Shown: positions 15,527-24,452 of the stretch, piece by piece
Numbering within the stretch: the stretch's first letter is position 1
Layout of the letters: the number at the start of each line of letters is the position of its first letter
Assembly (NCBI GenBank): GCA_020635975.1
Contig: JACJYT010000002.1
Span: 62,001-126,000 of the forward strand
Length of the DNA: 64,000 nucleotides
DNA from: Chitinophagales bacterium
GTDB lineage: Bacteria > Bacteroidota > Bacteroidia > Chitinophagales > UBA8649
Reading direction: 5' to 3'
Notes under the pieces: model-generated
What the model was told of the DNA's origin: nothing
Seen by the model: the letters and a program-made list of their open reading frames with translations, nothing else
The model's database searches: none
Position numbers and translations under genes: made by a program

Positions 15527-16507
15527 ATGACTAAAGTAGGTATTACCGGTGCATCTGGACATATAGGCGGGGTGCTTTGCGAAATGCTACTTGCAAAGGG
15601 CTATGAAATTGGAATATTATCCTACAAATCAAAAGTAGATCTGGATGTTCCTCAAGATTTTGGCAGCATAACCGACAAGAAAGTGTTGAATGATTTTGTA
15701 GCTAAATATGATTATATTATTCATATGGCTGCCGATATTTCGGTAGATGGTAGCTCGAAGGAGGCCATGTGGCAAACCAATGTAGTGGGTAGCGACTTGC
15801 TGGCTCAAGCTTGCTTTGATAATAAAATAAAACGCTTGGTACACTGCAGCAGTATTGCTGCTATAGAGCAATTTCCTTTGGATCAAGCTATTGATGAAAC
15901 AAGAAGTTTAGTGAATGAAACGAGCTTAGCAACTGCCTATGGCAAATCGAAGGCAGAGGCAGAAAGAAGGGTTTTGGCATGGGTAGAAAAGGGTTTGGAT
16001 GCGGTAATCGTAGCGCCAACCTCTGTTCTTGGTCCACAAGATAGAAAGCCCTCTGTATTGGGACAAAGTCTTTTAGATATTTACCACAACAGGCTTCCTG
16101 CTTTGGTGGGAGGTGGACAAGATTGGGTAGATGTTCGCGATATAGCTGAGGGAACTATTGCCGCTTTGGAAAGAGGAAGAAAGGGCGAAAAGTACTTGTT
16201 GGGAAGTGAATTTTTCACCATTCAAGAATTGGCTCTTATGATAGGAGATATTTATAAGAAGAAAGTACCTACACTAGTCTTGCCATTTTGGTTAGCTCGT
16301 TTAGGCGTTCCCTTCGAACAAATTAAAACGAAGATTAGCGGCAAACCAAATGGTTTTACGCAAGAAGCTTTAACGGCGCTTAAATACGGCAATACTAAAA
16401 TTTCTCACCAAAAAGCAAGTGATGAACTAGGCTATAAGCCACGCCCTGTGAGAGAAGCTTTAAAAGATGCTATAGACTGGCTATTAGAATTCCACGAAAA
16501 GAAATAG
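15527..16507 (+). CDS. NAD-dependent epimerase/dehydratase (extended SDR)
   Basis: A 326-residue extended short-chain dehydrogenase. It has the Rossmann motif TGASGHIGG (7-15), the active-site region HCSSIAA, and the catalytic tyrosine and lysine in YGKSK (about 142-146). The overall look (WVDVRDIAEG, late HQKASDELGYKPRPV) is that of dihydroflavonol-4-reductase / 3-beta-hydroxysteroid-dehydrogenase-like enzymes rather than sugar-nucleotide epimerases. The substrate is unknown. It converges on the sterol-desaturase-like gene. Confidence 0.85.
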   Translation: MTKVGITGASGHIGGVLCEMLLAKGYEIGILSYKSKVDLDVPQDFGSITDKKVLNDFVAKYDYIIHMAADISVDGSSKEAMWQTNVVGSDLLAQACFDNKIKRLVHCSSIAAIEQFPLDQAIDETRSLVNETSLATAYGKSKAEAERRVLAWVEKGLDAVIVAPTSVLGPQDRKPSVLGQSLLDIYHNRLPALVGGGQDWVDVRDIAEGTIAALERGRKGEKYLLGSEFFTIQELALMIGDIYKKKVPTLVLPFWLARLGVPFEQIKTKISGKPNGFTQEALTALKYGNTKISHQKASDELGYKPRPVREALKDAIDWLLEFHEKK

Positions 16508-16516
16508 TGCAGAGAA

Positions 16517-17248
16517 CTAGTTCTTGTTGGTTTTACAAAGCTTATCCCAAAAGAAAGATACTTCACCAAAATTTACGATTACATCGCTATGGTGGATATT
16601 GTGCCAAGCAGAGCTATTTAATAAAAGCTTAGGTAGAATCTTTTCTAACACTTTAAAGGTTACGCCACTATGCAGATACAAGTTGAGTAAAACAAATAAA
16701 CTTATTGCGGTATAATAAAAAGGAGCAAAATGTTTCGCTTCAGGAATACAAATAAGCAATAGTGGCCAAAAGGTCAAAACGGTTTCTACTGGTCCTACAG
16801 CAAAACCAGCAAAAGGCGTAGGGTCTTTAAAAGTCTGGTGATGCATATGGAAAGGATACATCCATTTTGTATGCAGTAAACGATGTTTCCAATAGGTCCA
16901 AGCGTCAATGGCAACTATACCAAAATACATTTGCAGTACCACCATCCACCAACTAACACCCATTTCCTCTACAGTCCAAACCAAACCAGTTTCATAACCT
17001 AATCTACTTAAAGAAACGGGCCATGCTGCTAAAAAGGAAACTACAAAAATGGCGCGGGCTGTTCCGAAAGCTTCGCGAGTAATTTCGGGCAAATCGCTAC
17101 GCCAAGTTTGTATTTTCTTTCCAAATTTATTAGAAATCCAATTCGTAAGGGCACTAAAACTAAATACAGGAATACTGATTAGAAAAAACAATTGCAAGGC
17201 TGCCAAATAAAATACTTTGGGTTCTAGACTTAAGATTCCAACTAACAC
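16517..17248 (-). CDS. sterol desaturase / fatty acid hydroxylase superfamily protein
   Basis: An integral membrane di-iron oxygenase. The histidine clusters are present: HRLLH, HMHHQ and HNIHH, with several hydrophobic segments between. The superfamily hydroxylates or desaturates lipids such as fatty acids, sterols and carotenoids. The start is uncertain. The GTG at 17248 is the first usual start codon after a stop about 45 bases upstream, but the upstream in-frame residues (DWLVILIA) continue a membrane helix, so a non-standard ATT start is possible. Confidence 0.85.
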   Translation of the reverse strand: MLVGILSLEPKVFYLAALQLFFLISIPVFSFSALTNWISNKFGKKIQTWRSDLPEITREAFGTARAIFVVSFLAAWPVSLSRLGYETGLVWTVEEMGVSWWMVVLQMYFGIVAIDAWTYWKHRLLHTKWMYPFHMHHQTFKDPTPFAGFAVGPVETVLTFWPLLLICIPEAKHFAPFYYTAISLFVLLNLYLHSGVTFKVLEKILPKLLLNSSAWHNIHHSDVIVNFGEVSFFWDKLCKTNKN

Positions 17249-17357
17249 AGCAATTAGAATGACTAGCCAATCTAATGTAGGCTTAAATTTTTCTTAAGAA
17301 TTTAAAAACAAAATGAACACTTTGCACGTACACTAGAAAAGACCAAAGCCAAATAAG

Positions 17358-17639
17358 ATGCAAGCAGAATTAATCGAAAAGGAAAATTTAAACGCCATTC
17401 GTTTTATTAATAGAGAAGTGCTTAGTAATCCCCAGGATATCGTTTCGCGAGCAGCCTCTCTTACTCGAGCACTTATTTTGGGAAATGCCCACCAAGGCAA
17501 GGTGAAACTTAAATTTAAAACCGAGAATAATGAAACCTTGAGCGTTTATACTACGGTATGGACAGTTGCCGAGAACTACATTACCGTTAAAGCAAATCGC
17601 TTTATTCCTATCCATTCCATTATGAGTGTCGAGTTTTAA
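17358..17639 (+). CDS. small conserved hypothetical protein, 93 aa
   Basis: Not recognised by name. It is a compact alpha-beta protein. The first half is helical (NPQDIVSRAASLTRALILGN), the second half strand-rich and ends in IPIHSIMSVEF. The LTRALILGN...KVKLKF pattern suggests a small RNA- or ligand-binding fold, but that is a guess. There is no signal peptide. It converges on the large helicase gene with a four-base overlap. Confidence 0.6.
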   Translation: MQAELIEKENLNAIRFINREVLSNPQDIVSRAASLTRALILGNAHQGKVKLKFKTENNETLSVYTTVWTVAENYITVKANRFIPIHSIMSVEF

Positions 17640-20600
17640 ACTCTGCGATATTCGTTTTTAATTTTCTGATCTAGAAGTTTTCTTCTTGCGCTTATTGCCT
17701 CGCCCATGCTAGGGTAAGATTTTATTAAACGTTGGCCTTCGCTATCTATCTTGCCATATCTTATAATAAGGTCGTTTTTTTGTAGACCAATTTCCCAAAA
17801 TAGGCTTTGTTCTTCATCTTGTTTTTCTAAACGAATGAAATGAATTTCTTCATTCTTTTTAATAAATTTATCGATGAGCTGCGCCTCTTCTATTTTTTCT
17901 GCGCTTGGTTTAAACTCTTCCTCTATAAGTTCTTTTATTCGTTTAAGAAGTAGTTCTTTTCTCTCGTACCAATCCTTACTTTGTATGCTTAATACTTTCC
18001 AAGAAAACTGTTTTAAAATTTTAGGCTTCAAGAGGTAATTTTGGTATAGGTTTCCCTCTTCATAATGCGGGTCGTCATCAATTAAAATGGCAAGATCGTA
18101 GTATTCTTGATGCTTGTTTTTCTTTATAGCGAGATGGCATTTGAAAGAAGAAAGTCCGAGCATACTTTGGCTCGTGTAACCCATAAGGAGAACTTCTTTG
18201 TTTAATTCTTCTAAAAAGTGCGTGCGAAGAGGAAGTGCAGGAGTATTTTTTTCGTGCAAAGTTTGAAGTATTTTTTCTGCCTTTTCTGTCTTTCCTAAAC
18301 TAATGGATTCAGCGTAGTTCAAATACTTCTTGAGGTAATTAGAGCCCTCATTATAGGTGTTCTTAATGTCGCCTTCTTTAATGGAACTCACCACTACCAT
18401 GTGCTGCTTGGCTCTAGTAAATAGAACATTGAGTCTTTTTTCGCCACCTTTTCGATTGATTGGGCCAAAATTCATCCGCATTTTGCCTTCTTTGTTGTAG
18501 CCGTAGGCCGTGCTAATAATAATTATGTCTCTCTCATTACCCTGAACATTCTCCAAATTTTTGACAAATACCTCTTGATAATTCGGATCTTTTTTCGCTT
18601 TTTCTTCTTCCATATCTTCAAAGCTCTTATCGAAAAAAGTCAAGTTTTCTAAGGCTAGTTCTATGGCATTTTGTTGCTCTTGCGAGAAGGCCACCACACC
18701 AATGCTGTACTTGCTTTGCGATAAGAGAAGATGTTTAACTAATTCTGCAACATAGGCTGCTTCTTCTAAATTACTTCTTTTTTCGTAGACCCCATTTTCG
18801 ATAAAGTGGTAAGAAATGGGCCGTTTTAGTATTTCTGTGTAATGATAGGCTGCTTCGTAGCTTCCTTTGCTAATAATATCGGTTCTTAGTTTACTTCTAT
18901 CTAATCTATCTGGAATACTAACCAATTTGTTCTCGTAAAATGCAGCATTGCTATAGTTTATCAAGCTTTCATGTTTACTTCGGTAATGCCAATTCAAGAG
19001 GTAAGAATTTAAGCTTCGCGTTCCTTGGTCGAGTAAACTTTCGTTGTTTAGAAAGTCGCATTCATCTTCTAATTCTTCGTTCTCCTCTTGTTGTTTTAGA
19101 AACAATCTGTTAGGTGGCATCTGCATCTTATCGCCCACAACGATACATTGCTTGGCTCTAAAAAGAGGTAGAACACCATCTTCTAAATTAATCTGACTAG
19201 CTTCATCGTAAATTACAACATCAAAGAACTTGCTGTTAATGGGTAGGGTGTCAGACACACTTAAAGGACTCATTAACCAAACAGGTTTTAATTCGCGCAC
19301 TAAATCTCCAGATTCTAAACTAGCTAATTCTCTTATCGATTTGTAGCGCATACTTTTGTTGAACTCATTTTCTAGAATCCGCCGGGCTTCATTCCATTTG
19401 GCTTTTTCTACTTTTTGTTCTTCGCTTAAGCCAACACTAGACAAAGAACTTTTACGCAGTATTCTTTGCACGTTTTTTAATCGCTTAGCTTGAAGTAAGA
19501 CAGAGTTGCATTTTAACAAAGAGGCATGGGCTTCATCTAGTTTATTGCAATGGTAATCTAGCGTATCTCCATTAAGATGTTCGAAATTTTTATTCTCGAG
19601 GAGATAAAGCTCTAATCTGCTTTTGGTGAATGCGGCATGAAGCTCTTTTAGATTCCAATTTTTACTCTTGATAAAGGCAAGGCATTGCGAATCTCCTTCT
19701 AAAAGTGGTTTTAAATAAGGTAGATAGTAAGAATAGCTGCTAATATTATCTTGAAGCAAGATAATTTTGGTTTGTAGATCGCTAAAACTAGTGCAAAATT
19801 GCCAATCTAATATGCCTGCTTTTTCGCGAAGCTTTTCAAAATAAGCTATCCAGTCTTTTAAATGCTTCTCCTGTGTTTCTTTGCCATGGTTTTCTTTTAT
19901 CCAAAGCACGCTCGATTTAGTTTCGTTTTTGTGCCAAGTTAAAAGCTCTTCTCTTAGAGGCTCTAATTCTTTATTGGGGTATTTTTCTTGAAGCGCGGCT
20001 TGTAAGTTTAGTATTTCCTCTTTAAGATCAAATTCTTCTTTTAAGTACAATAGAATTTCTGTAAATCTTGGTGCTATTTGGTGGGCTTCGAAATTATAGC
20101 AAGAAGCCAGAGTTTTCTTTAATTTTTTATAAGAAGTATTGAAAAGTCCTAAAAATTTGCCCTCGTATTTCAAACATAAGGCAAGAGCATTTTGACAATC
20201 TTGTGCACTTAGTTTTTCTTTCCAATTTTCGTTTTTGGTAATAGACTTTTCAACTTGTCGTTCCAAATTTTTTAACTGTTTATAGTCTTCTTCAAAACTT
20301 CGCCAAGCTGGGGTTTTTGAATCGAGTAAGTCGAGCAAATTATTGCTCGAGTAGTAAGAAAGCGCTTTTAGCTCTTCTAGTTCTTTATATTCTTCTGCTA
20401 AATTTGTTTTAGCAGTTTTCTGTAAATTTGCTTGCGCTCTAGCAATAGGAGCCAGTAGTTTTTCTATTTCTAAGAGTCGTTCTTGAAGTTCTCGTAAGGG
20501 AAGCTGTTCTTTTATGGCTTCTTTGGTATACAAACTTACTGGGTTGCTATGAAAGCCCTCTATAAGACCTTGTTTTTCCATGGCAGCAAAGAGCTCGCTA

Positions 20601-22711
20601 AGCGCTTCTTTGTTCTTTTCCCATAAGTCGTAGGGTGGTATGCTATTTTTTTCTTCCATATAATTGGGTGGAAGAGCATAACGAAGTGCTATCATCTCGT
20701 CGTAGAGATGGCGTATTTGGTTTTGTTGTTCTTCACTAGCATAGTGCAGCATCAGCTCGTGATACAGCTTTAAACCATCGAGCGAATTTTGGATTTGTAA
20801 GAGAATCCTTTCTCGTTCTTTTTCTACCAAGTTTAAATCGATATCCTTTCTTTGCAAGGCCTCATAGTTGTTCTTTAAATCGGCAATAAAGCTTTTTTTA
20901 TCGACCTGAGAATCGTGAATCAAACTGCAATGAGAACTAAGTCCTATTTCTTGCAAGCGTTCGTACACCACATCTATTGCGGCTCGTTTTTCGCAAACAA
21001 ATAATACCTTTTTGTCTTGAGCAAGGAGGTTCGCAATGAGATTACTAATGGTTTGTGATTTGCCTGTTCCAGGAGGGCCTTGAATCAAATAACTTTTTCC
21101 GGAATTTGCTTGGAAGATACTCTCATCTTGACTCGGATCACTAGCTAGTACATTATAGAGTTCTTGGAAACCAATTGGAGAAGTTTCTGGCGTTTTATTC
21201 GGTCTTTCGTGCGAAAAGAAGGTATTGAAAAGAGGGGAAACCATGTTCTTTTCTTCTATTTCTTCAAAGTCTTTAAGCAAACTCATGCGCTTCGAATTGA
21301 AATTGCCCAATACCAAATGATTAAAATCCAATACCCAAGTATTGGTTTGGCTAGCTTTAGAACTTGGCGTATAGTTTATTGGCGAACTAAAACTTTGAAA
21401 ATAGTTTTCTTCCGTCTCGTATTCGAAGATAAAAGCACTTTGCAAAGCCTCTTTATGGAATAGCTTCTTGGCGTAGTTTAAGGCTTTGGTGTATTGCTCG
21501 AATCGCTTATTGCCATATTGAAGATTAAGCTTTAGACTTAGGCTTTTTGCTTGGATTTCTTCTAAGAATAGAGCGTAAAAATCGTCTATATCTTCATTTT
21601 CTAAATCGATGCTTTCTGGCAATTCAAGAGCAAAAAGTTCTTTAAATTGATGGCGAAGAACAGGATTAATTTCTGCCGAGCTATCTTCAAAATGAAGTTC
21701 AAAACTACTTTCTATCCCTTTCTTTCTTATTATGGATACAGGCAGGAGGAGTAATGGAGAAGAAATTGCTTCTTGAACACCATTTTCAAACTTGGTCCAA
21801 TGAAGAAAAACCAAAGCTAGTTTTAACTGCGAAAATCCAAATTCTTTAATGTCCTTATTTGCCTCTAGTCTGAGCTTATTTAAAGCATTATGGATGGGAA
21901 AATTTTCGGAATCTTGAAAGAATGCCTCTAGTTTTAAGTTTTGTTCTTTGCTTATTAACTTTTGGAGATGTCTGTTCCAATTCAAGAATTTGGCAGCCGT
22001 TTTATTATTAGTATTTGCATCCTTTACCCAACTTAGGTAGCTGAGATTTAGTAATTTTTTGCTCTCTTTAAAATACAGCATGCGATTTCTTCTGCTTAGA
22101 TCAAAGAGCTTTTGTTTTAAGCTTGGCAGAAGCTCTTTCGGCGCTATTGCGGTACTAGTTCTGGTATTTTGGTAAAGTTGGTAGTTTTTTAAACGATAAA
22201 TTGCCTCATCTAAATCCTTTAGTCTTAGTTCCGAATCTAATTGTAGCATTTCTTGAATCAAGTTTGCTATGCCGGGGTGCAGGGCGGGATTTAGAGCAAG
22301 AAGATTATCTTGAAATTCTAAAAAGAGTTTATAGTCGTCGCCTTGATATAGATTAAGTTTACAGGAGTAAGCCAAAAGTAACAAAGCAAGCTCATAGATA
22401 TTTCTACTCGTATCGAAAGTGTTTTGTATTTCTTCTGGTAAGCGAAACTCGGCTTGATGTTGCTTGTCAAGCTTTCTATAATTTTCTTCTAAAGCGACAA
22501 TTTCTTCTCGCTTAAAGCGGCTTTTTAATTGTAGTCCGTTGGCGGTGGTTTCTAAGGCTTCGAACAGATTACTTATCCAAAATCCTTCTTGGTGTAAAGC
22601 AGCTAATTCTTTAAGTAATTTATGGAAATGCAGGTAAACTTGGTCATTATCCCAATCGTCTATTGCCTTGTTAAGGTGAAGAATATGTAAAAAGTGTTCT
22701 TGCATTAACAA
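17636..22711 (-). CDS. DUF4011-type SF1 helicase with nuclease-like and WGR domains
   Basis: A very large protein (1691 aa). KQKLFDLSRRNRMLYF at about 199-214 is the DUF4011 signature. The SF1 helicase core follows: Walker A GPPGTGKSQT (545-554), DEAS motif II with GDKMQMPP (about 1165-1195), and QGNERDIIIIS and RLNVLFTRAKQH (about 1390-1425). A coiled, Lys/Glu-rich insertion of about 500 residues separates motifs I and II. At about 1500-1610 a Vsr/DUF559-like nuclease fold is suggested by YDLAILIDDDPHY and WKVLSIQSKDW. The last 70 residues read as a WGR domain (LIIRYGKIDSEGQ). DUF4011-helicase-Vsr proteins include the antiphage protein Hhe, as I recall. It stands alone, with no methylase or partner nearby. 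Confidence 0.85.
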   Translation of the reverse strand: MLMQEHFLHILHLNKAIDDWDNDQVYLHFHKLLKELAALHQEGFWISNLFEALETTANGLQLKSRFKREEIVALEENYRKLDKQHQAEFRLPEEIQNTFDTSRNIYELALLLLAYSCKLNLYQGDDYKLFLEFQDNLLALNPALHPGIANLIQEMLQLDSELRLKDLDEAIYRLKNYQLYQNTRTSTAIAPKELLPSLKQKLFDLSRRNRMLYFKESKKLLNLSYLSWVKDANTNNKTAAKFLNWNRHLQKLISKEQNLKLEAFFQDSENFPIHNALNKLRLEANKDIKEFGFSQLKLALVFLHWTKFENGVQEAISSPLLLLPVSIIRKKGIESSFELHFEDSSAEINPVLRHQFKELFALELPESIDLENEDIDDFYALFLEEIQAKSLSLKLNLQYGNKRFEQYTKALNYAKKLFHKEALQSAFIFEYETEENYFQSFSSPINYTPSSKASQTNTWVLDFNHLVLGNFNSKRMSLLKDFEEIEEKNMVSPLFNTFFSHERPNKTPETSPIGFQELYNVLASDPSQDESIFQANSGKSYLIQGPPGTGKSQTISNLIANLLAQDKKVLFVCEKRAAIDVVYERLQEIGLSSHCSLIHDSQVDKKSFIADLKNNYEALQRKDIDLNLVEKERERILLQIQNSLDGLKLYHELMLHYASEEQQNQIRHLYDEMIALRYALPPNYMEEKNSIPPYDLWEKNKEALSELFAAMEKQGLIEGFHSNPVSLYTKEAIKEQLPLRELQERLLEIEKLLAPIARAQANLQKTAKTNLAEEYKELEELKALSYYSSNNLLDLLDSKTPAWRSFEEDYKQLKNLERQVEKSITKNENWKEKLSAQDCQNALALCLKYEGKFLGLFNTSYKKLKKTLASCYNFEAHQIAPRFTEILLYLKEEFDLKEEILNLQAALQEKYPNKELEPLREELLTWHKNETKSSVLWIKENHGKETQEKHLKDWIAYFEKLREKAGILDWQFCTSFSDLQTKIILLQDNISSYSYYLPYLKPLLEGDSQCLAFIKSKNWNLKELHAAFTKSRLELYLLENKNFEHLNGDTLDYHCNKLDEAHASLLKCNSVLLQAKRLKNVQRILRKSSLSSVGLSEEQKVEKAKWNEARRILENEFNKSMRYKSIRELASLESGDLVRELKPVWLMSPLSVSDTLPINSKFFDVVIYDEASQINLEDGVLPLFRAKQCIVVGDKMQMPPNRLFLKQQEENEELEDECDFLNNESLLDQGTRSLNSYLLNWHYRSKHESLINYSNAAFYENKLVSIPDRLDRSKLRTDIISKGSYEAAYHYTEILKRPISYHFIENGVYEKRSNLEEAAYVAELVKHLLLSQSKYSIGVVAFSQEQQNAIELALENLTFFDKSFEDMEEEKAKKDPNYQEVFVKNLENVQGNERDIIIISTAYGYNKEGKMRMNFGPINRKGGEKRLNVLFTRAKQHMVVVSSIKEGDIKNTYNEGSNYLKKYLNYAESISLGKTEKAEKILQTLHEKNTPALPLRTHFLEELNKEVLLMGYTSQSMLGLSSFKCHLAIKKNKHQEYYDLAILIDDDPHYEEGNLYQNYLLKPKILKQFSWKVLSIQSKDWYERKELLLKRIKELIEEEFKPSAEKIEEAQLIDKFIKKNEEIHFIRLEKQDEEQSLFWEIGLQKNDLIIRYGKIDSEGQRLIKSYPSMGEAISARRKLLDQKIKNEYRRV

Positions 22712-22816
22712 AACTTAGAGTAATTGTGTCAAGACTAGATTATAGAAAGGAGAAACTCAAATTTAGTTTCTGTAAAATTTTAAAGGGCTGGTGTAAAGCG
22801 GAAAGCATCGATGAAA

Positions 22817-23185
22817 TTAATCTTCATCATCCTCATCCTCGTCCATTTCAGGATCTTCGTAAGAGCCTTCTTCTTCCTCTTCTTCAAGAGAGTCTACATC
22901 TTTATCAACACCAATCATGCCATCGTCGCCAAAGTCTTCTCTAAGTATGCCATCTTCATAGTCATCATCATCCGAAATAATTTGACGAGCTTCTGTTGCT
23001 GACATTCTAATTAGATAGTAGATATCTTCTGTTTCGTAAGGAAGAGCAGATACTTGTAGTCCACTAGCGTTAGTATATTTAACTAAGTGCTTCACATAGC
23101 CTCTAGGATATTCTATCTTTAATTTATTAATAATTTCCTCAGGAAGCTTGTCGTAGTCTTTTACAATTCTTTTTTTAGCTTGCAT
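22817..23185 (-). CDS. conserved small protein with acidic tail, 122 aa
   Basis: The first ~75 residues form a basic-to-neutral domain (KDYDKLPEEIINKLK, PRGYVKHLVKYTNASG). The last ~48 are almost all Asp and Glu. This shape is known for nucleic-acid-mimicking or chaperone-like proteins such as the RNA polymerase delta subunit, but I see no sequence match to that family. I recall similar small proteins in many Bacteroidota. It lies between the helicase and ctaA, all on the minus strand, with its own 5' spacer. Confidence 0.7.
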   Translation of the reverse strand: MQAKKRIVKDYDKLPEEIINKLKIEYPRGYVKHLVKYTNASGLQVSALPYETEDIYYLIRMSATEARQIISDDDDYEDGILREDFGDDGMIGVDKDVDSLEEEEEEGSYEDPEMDEDEDDED

Positions 23186-23281
23186 AATTCTTAAGATTGA
23201 TTAACATTGAAATCGGGTGCAAACTATGAATTAATTTTTAGAGTTCGATGTTTTTTTAAAATTTTATTTCTCGAAAATCCT

Positions 23282-24346
23282 CTATTTTTTTTCTGAAATA
23301 AAGTACCAATAATAAAATAGACTAGCCAGAAAAATTAGTGCTAGTCCTTGATGTGCAACGCCTAAGAACACAGGTGTTTTATTGCCAATTATCCCAATGA
23401 TGCTTAGTACACCAAGTAAATATTGTAAACCAACTAGCACTAAAATTACTAAGGAAGCTTTTTTAAGTATGCTTTCCTTGGCTTTCGAAAGATAATATAT
23501 GCTAAGTGCTAAAATCAGTAAAAGCAGGGCAGTTGATCGGTGTACTACTTGAACAAAAGCCTTAATCCAAACTTGTTTTTCATAGTTTATGAGCTCTAAA
23601 CTTCCTGCAGGATCTTTTGGGAAAAGTAAGGCAAGAAAATTTTGATTGCCTAAGAAGAAGGGCCAATGAGGATGAATGGCTCCGGCGCGCATTCCGGCCA
23701 TAAAAGCACCAAAAGTAATTTGCACCAAACAAACAAGGATAGTGGCTAGGACTAGTTTTTTTAGTTGTGGATAGTTATAGCGCTGTTCGTCGAGATGCCT
23801 TACTTTAATAAAGGTATAGAAGAGATAGGAGAAAAGACTGGTTGCAATAAGTAGATGACTAGCAAGTTTATAAGCACTTACCCAAGTTCTATTATCGTCG
23901 TTTAAACCACTAGCAACCATGATCCATCCAAAAACTCCAGCAAAGGCAGCCAAGCCAATTACTACACTTAATCGAAGTAGTAGCCATTTTGGAATCCATT
24001 TTTTACCTAAAAAAAAGATAAAGGGGAAAATAAAAATGAGTCCCATGCTTCTAGCCCAAAGTCTATGAAACCATTCCCAGAAATAGATTCTTTTGAACTC
24101 TTTCAAGCTCATATCGCTATGAATGCTTTCATATTGCTTTTTAGCATGGGTTTGGTATTTTTCGAAAGCGATGTTCCAAGCTTCTTCATTAGTTGGGGGT
24201 AGAACACCCTTTACTAATTCCCATTCAGTAATGGAAAGTCCAGAATCGGTTAGTCTAGTAATTCCTCCTATTACTACTTGAACAAACACTAAAATTAGTC
24301 CAATAGCTAGCCAAATACTTATCCATTTTCTCGCTTGAGCTGTCAT
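23282..24346 (-). CDS. ctaA: heme A synthase (CtaA/COX15 family)
   Basis: A membrane protein with eight predicted helices that oxidises heme O to heme A for aa3-type cytochrome oxidase. Conserved heme-ligand regions are EWFHRLWAR, the helix with ASHLLIA, QVVHRSTALLL and VAHQGLALIF. The early GGITRLTDSGLSITEWE is typical of the COX15 branch. I start at the ATG at 24346; the frame is open to a TTG at 24364 but that adds only six residues. It is divergent from the Kir channel gene. Confidence 0.92.
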   Translation of the reverse strand: MTAQARKWISIWLAIGLILVFVQVVIGGITRLTDSGLSITEWELVKGVLPPTNEEAWNIAFEKYQTHAKKQYESIHSDMSLKEFKRIYFWEWFHRLWARSMGLIFIFPFIFFLGKKWIPKWLLLRLSVVIGLAAFAGVFGWIMVASGLNDDNRTWVSAYKLASHLLIATSLFSYLFYTFIKVRHLDEQRYNYPQLKKLVLATILVCLVQITFGAFMAGMRAGAIHPHWPFFLGNQNFLALLFPKDPAGSLELINYEKQVWIKAFVQVVHRSTALLLLILALSIYYLSKAKESILKKASLVILVLVGLQYLLGVLSIIGIIGNKTPVFLGVAHQGLALIFLASLFYYWYFISEKK

Positions 24347-24436
24347 GCCTAGAATTTTAATCAAAGTTAAGGCATAAATGCCTTTTTAAGCTTGTTTAAA
24401 GTGGAAAAACTAATTTTAACTGCGCGATTTATCTCC

Positions 24437-24444
24437 TATATTTG
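24437..24444 (+). promoter_or_regulatory. -7 box TATATTTG, short leader
   Basis: TATATTTG fits TAnnTTTG exactly and ends eight bases before the ATG of the Kir channel gene, so the leader would be only a few bases long. Confidence 0.5.
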
Positions 24445-24452
24445 TAAGGATT

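Noticed and set aside
11687..17248. A full sterol or carotenoid biosynthesis cluster
   Set aside because: No squalene/oxidosqualene cyclase, phytoene synthase or desaturase series is present; only tailoring-type enzymes are seen, so the product class stays open.
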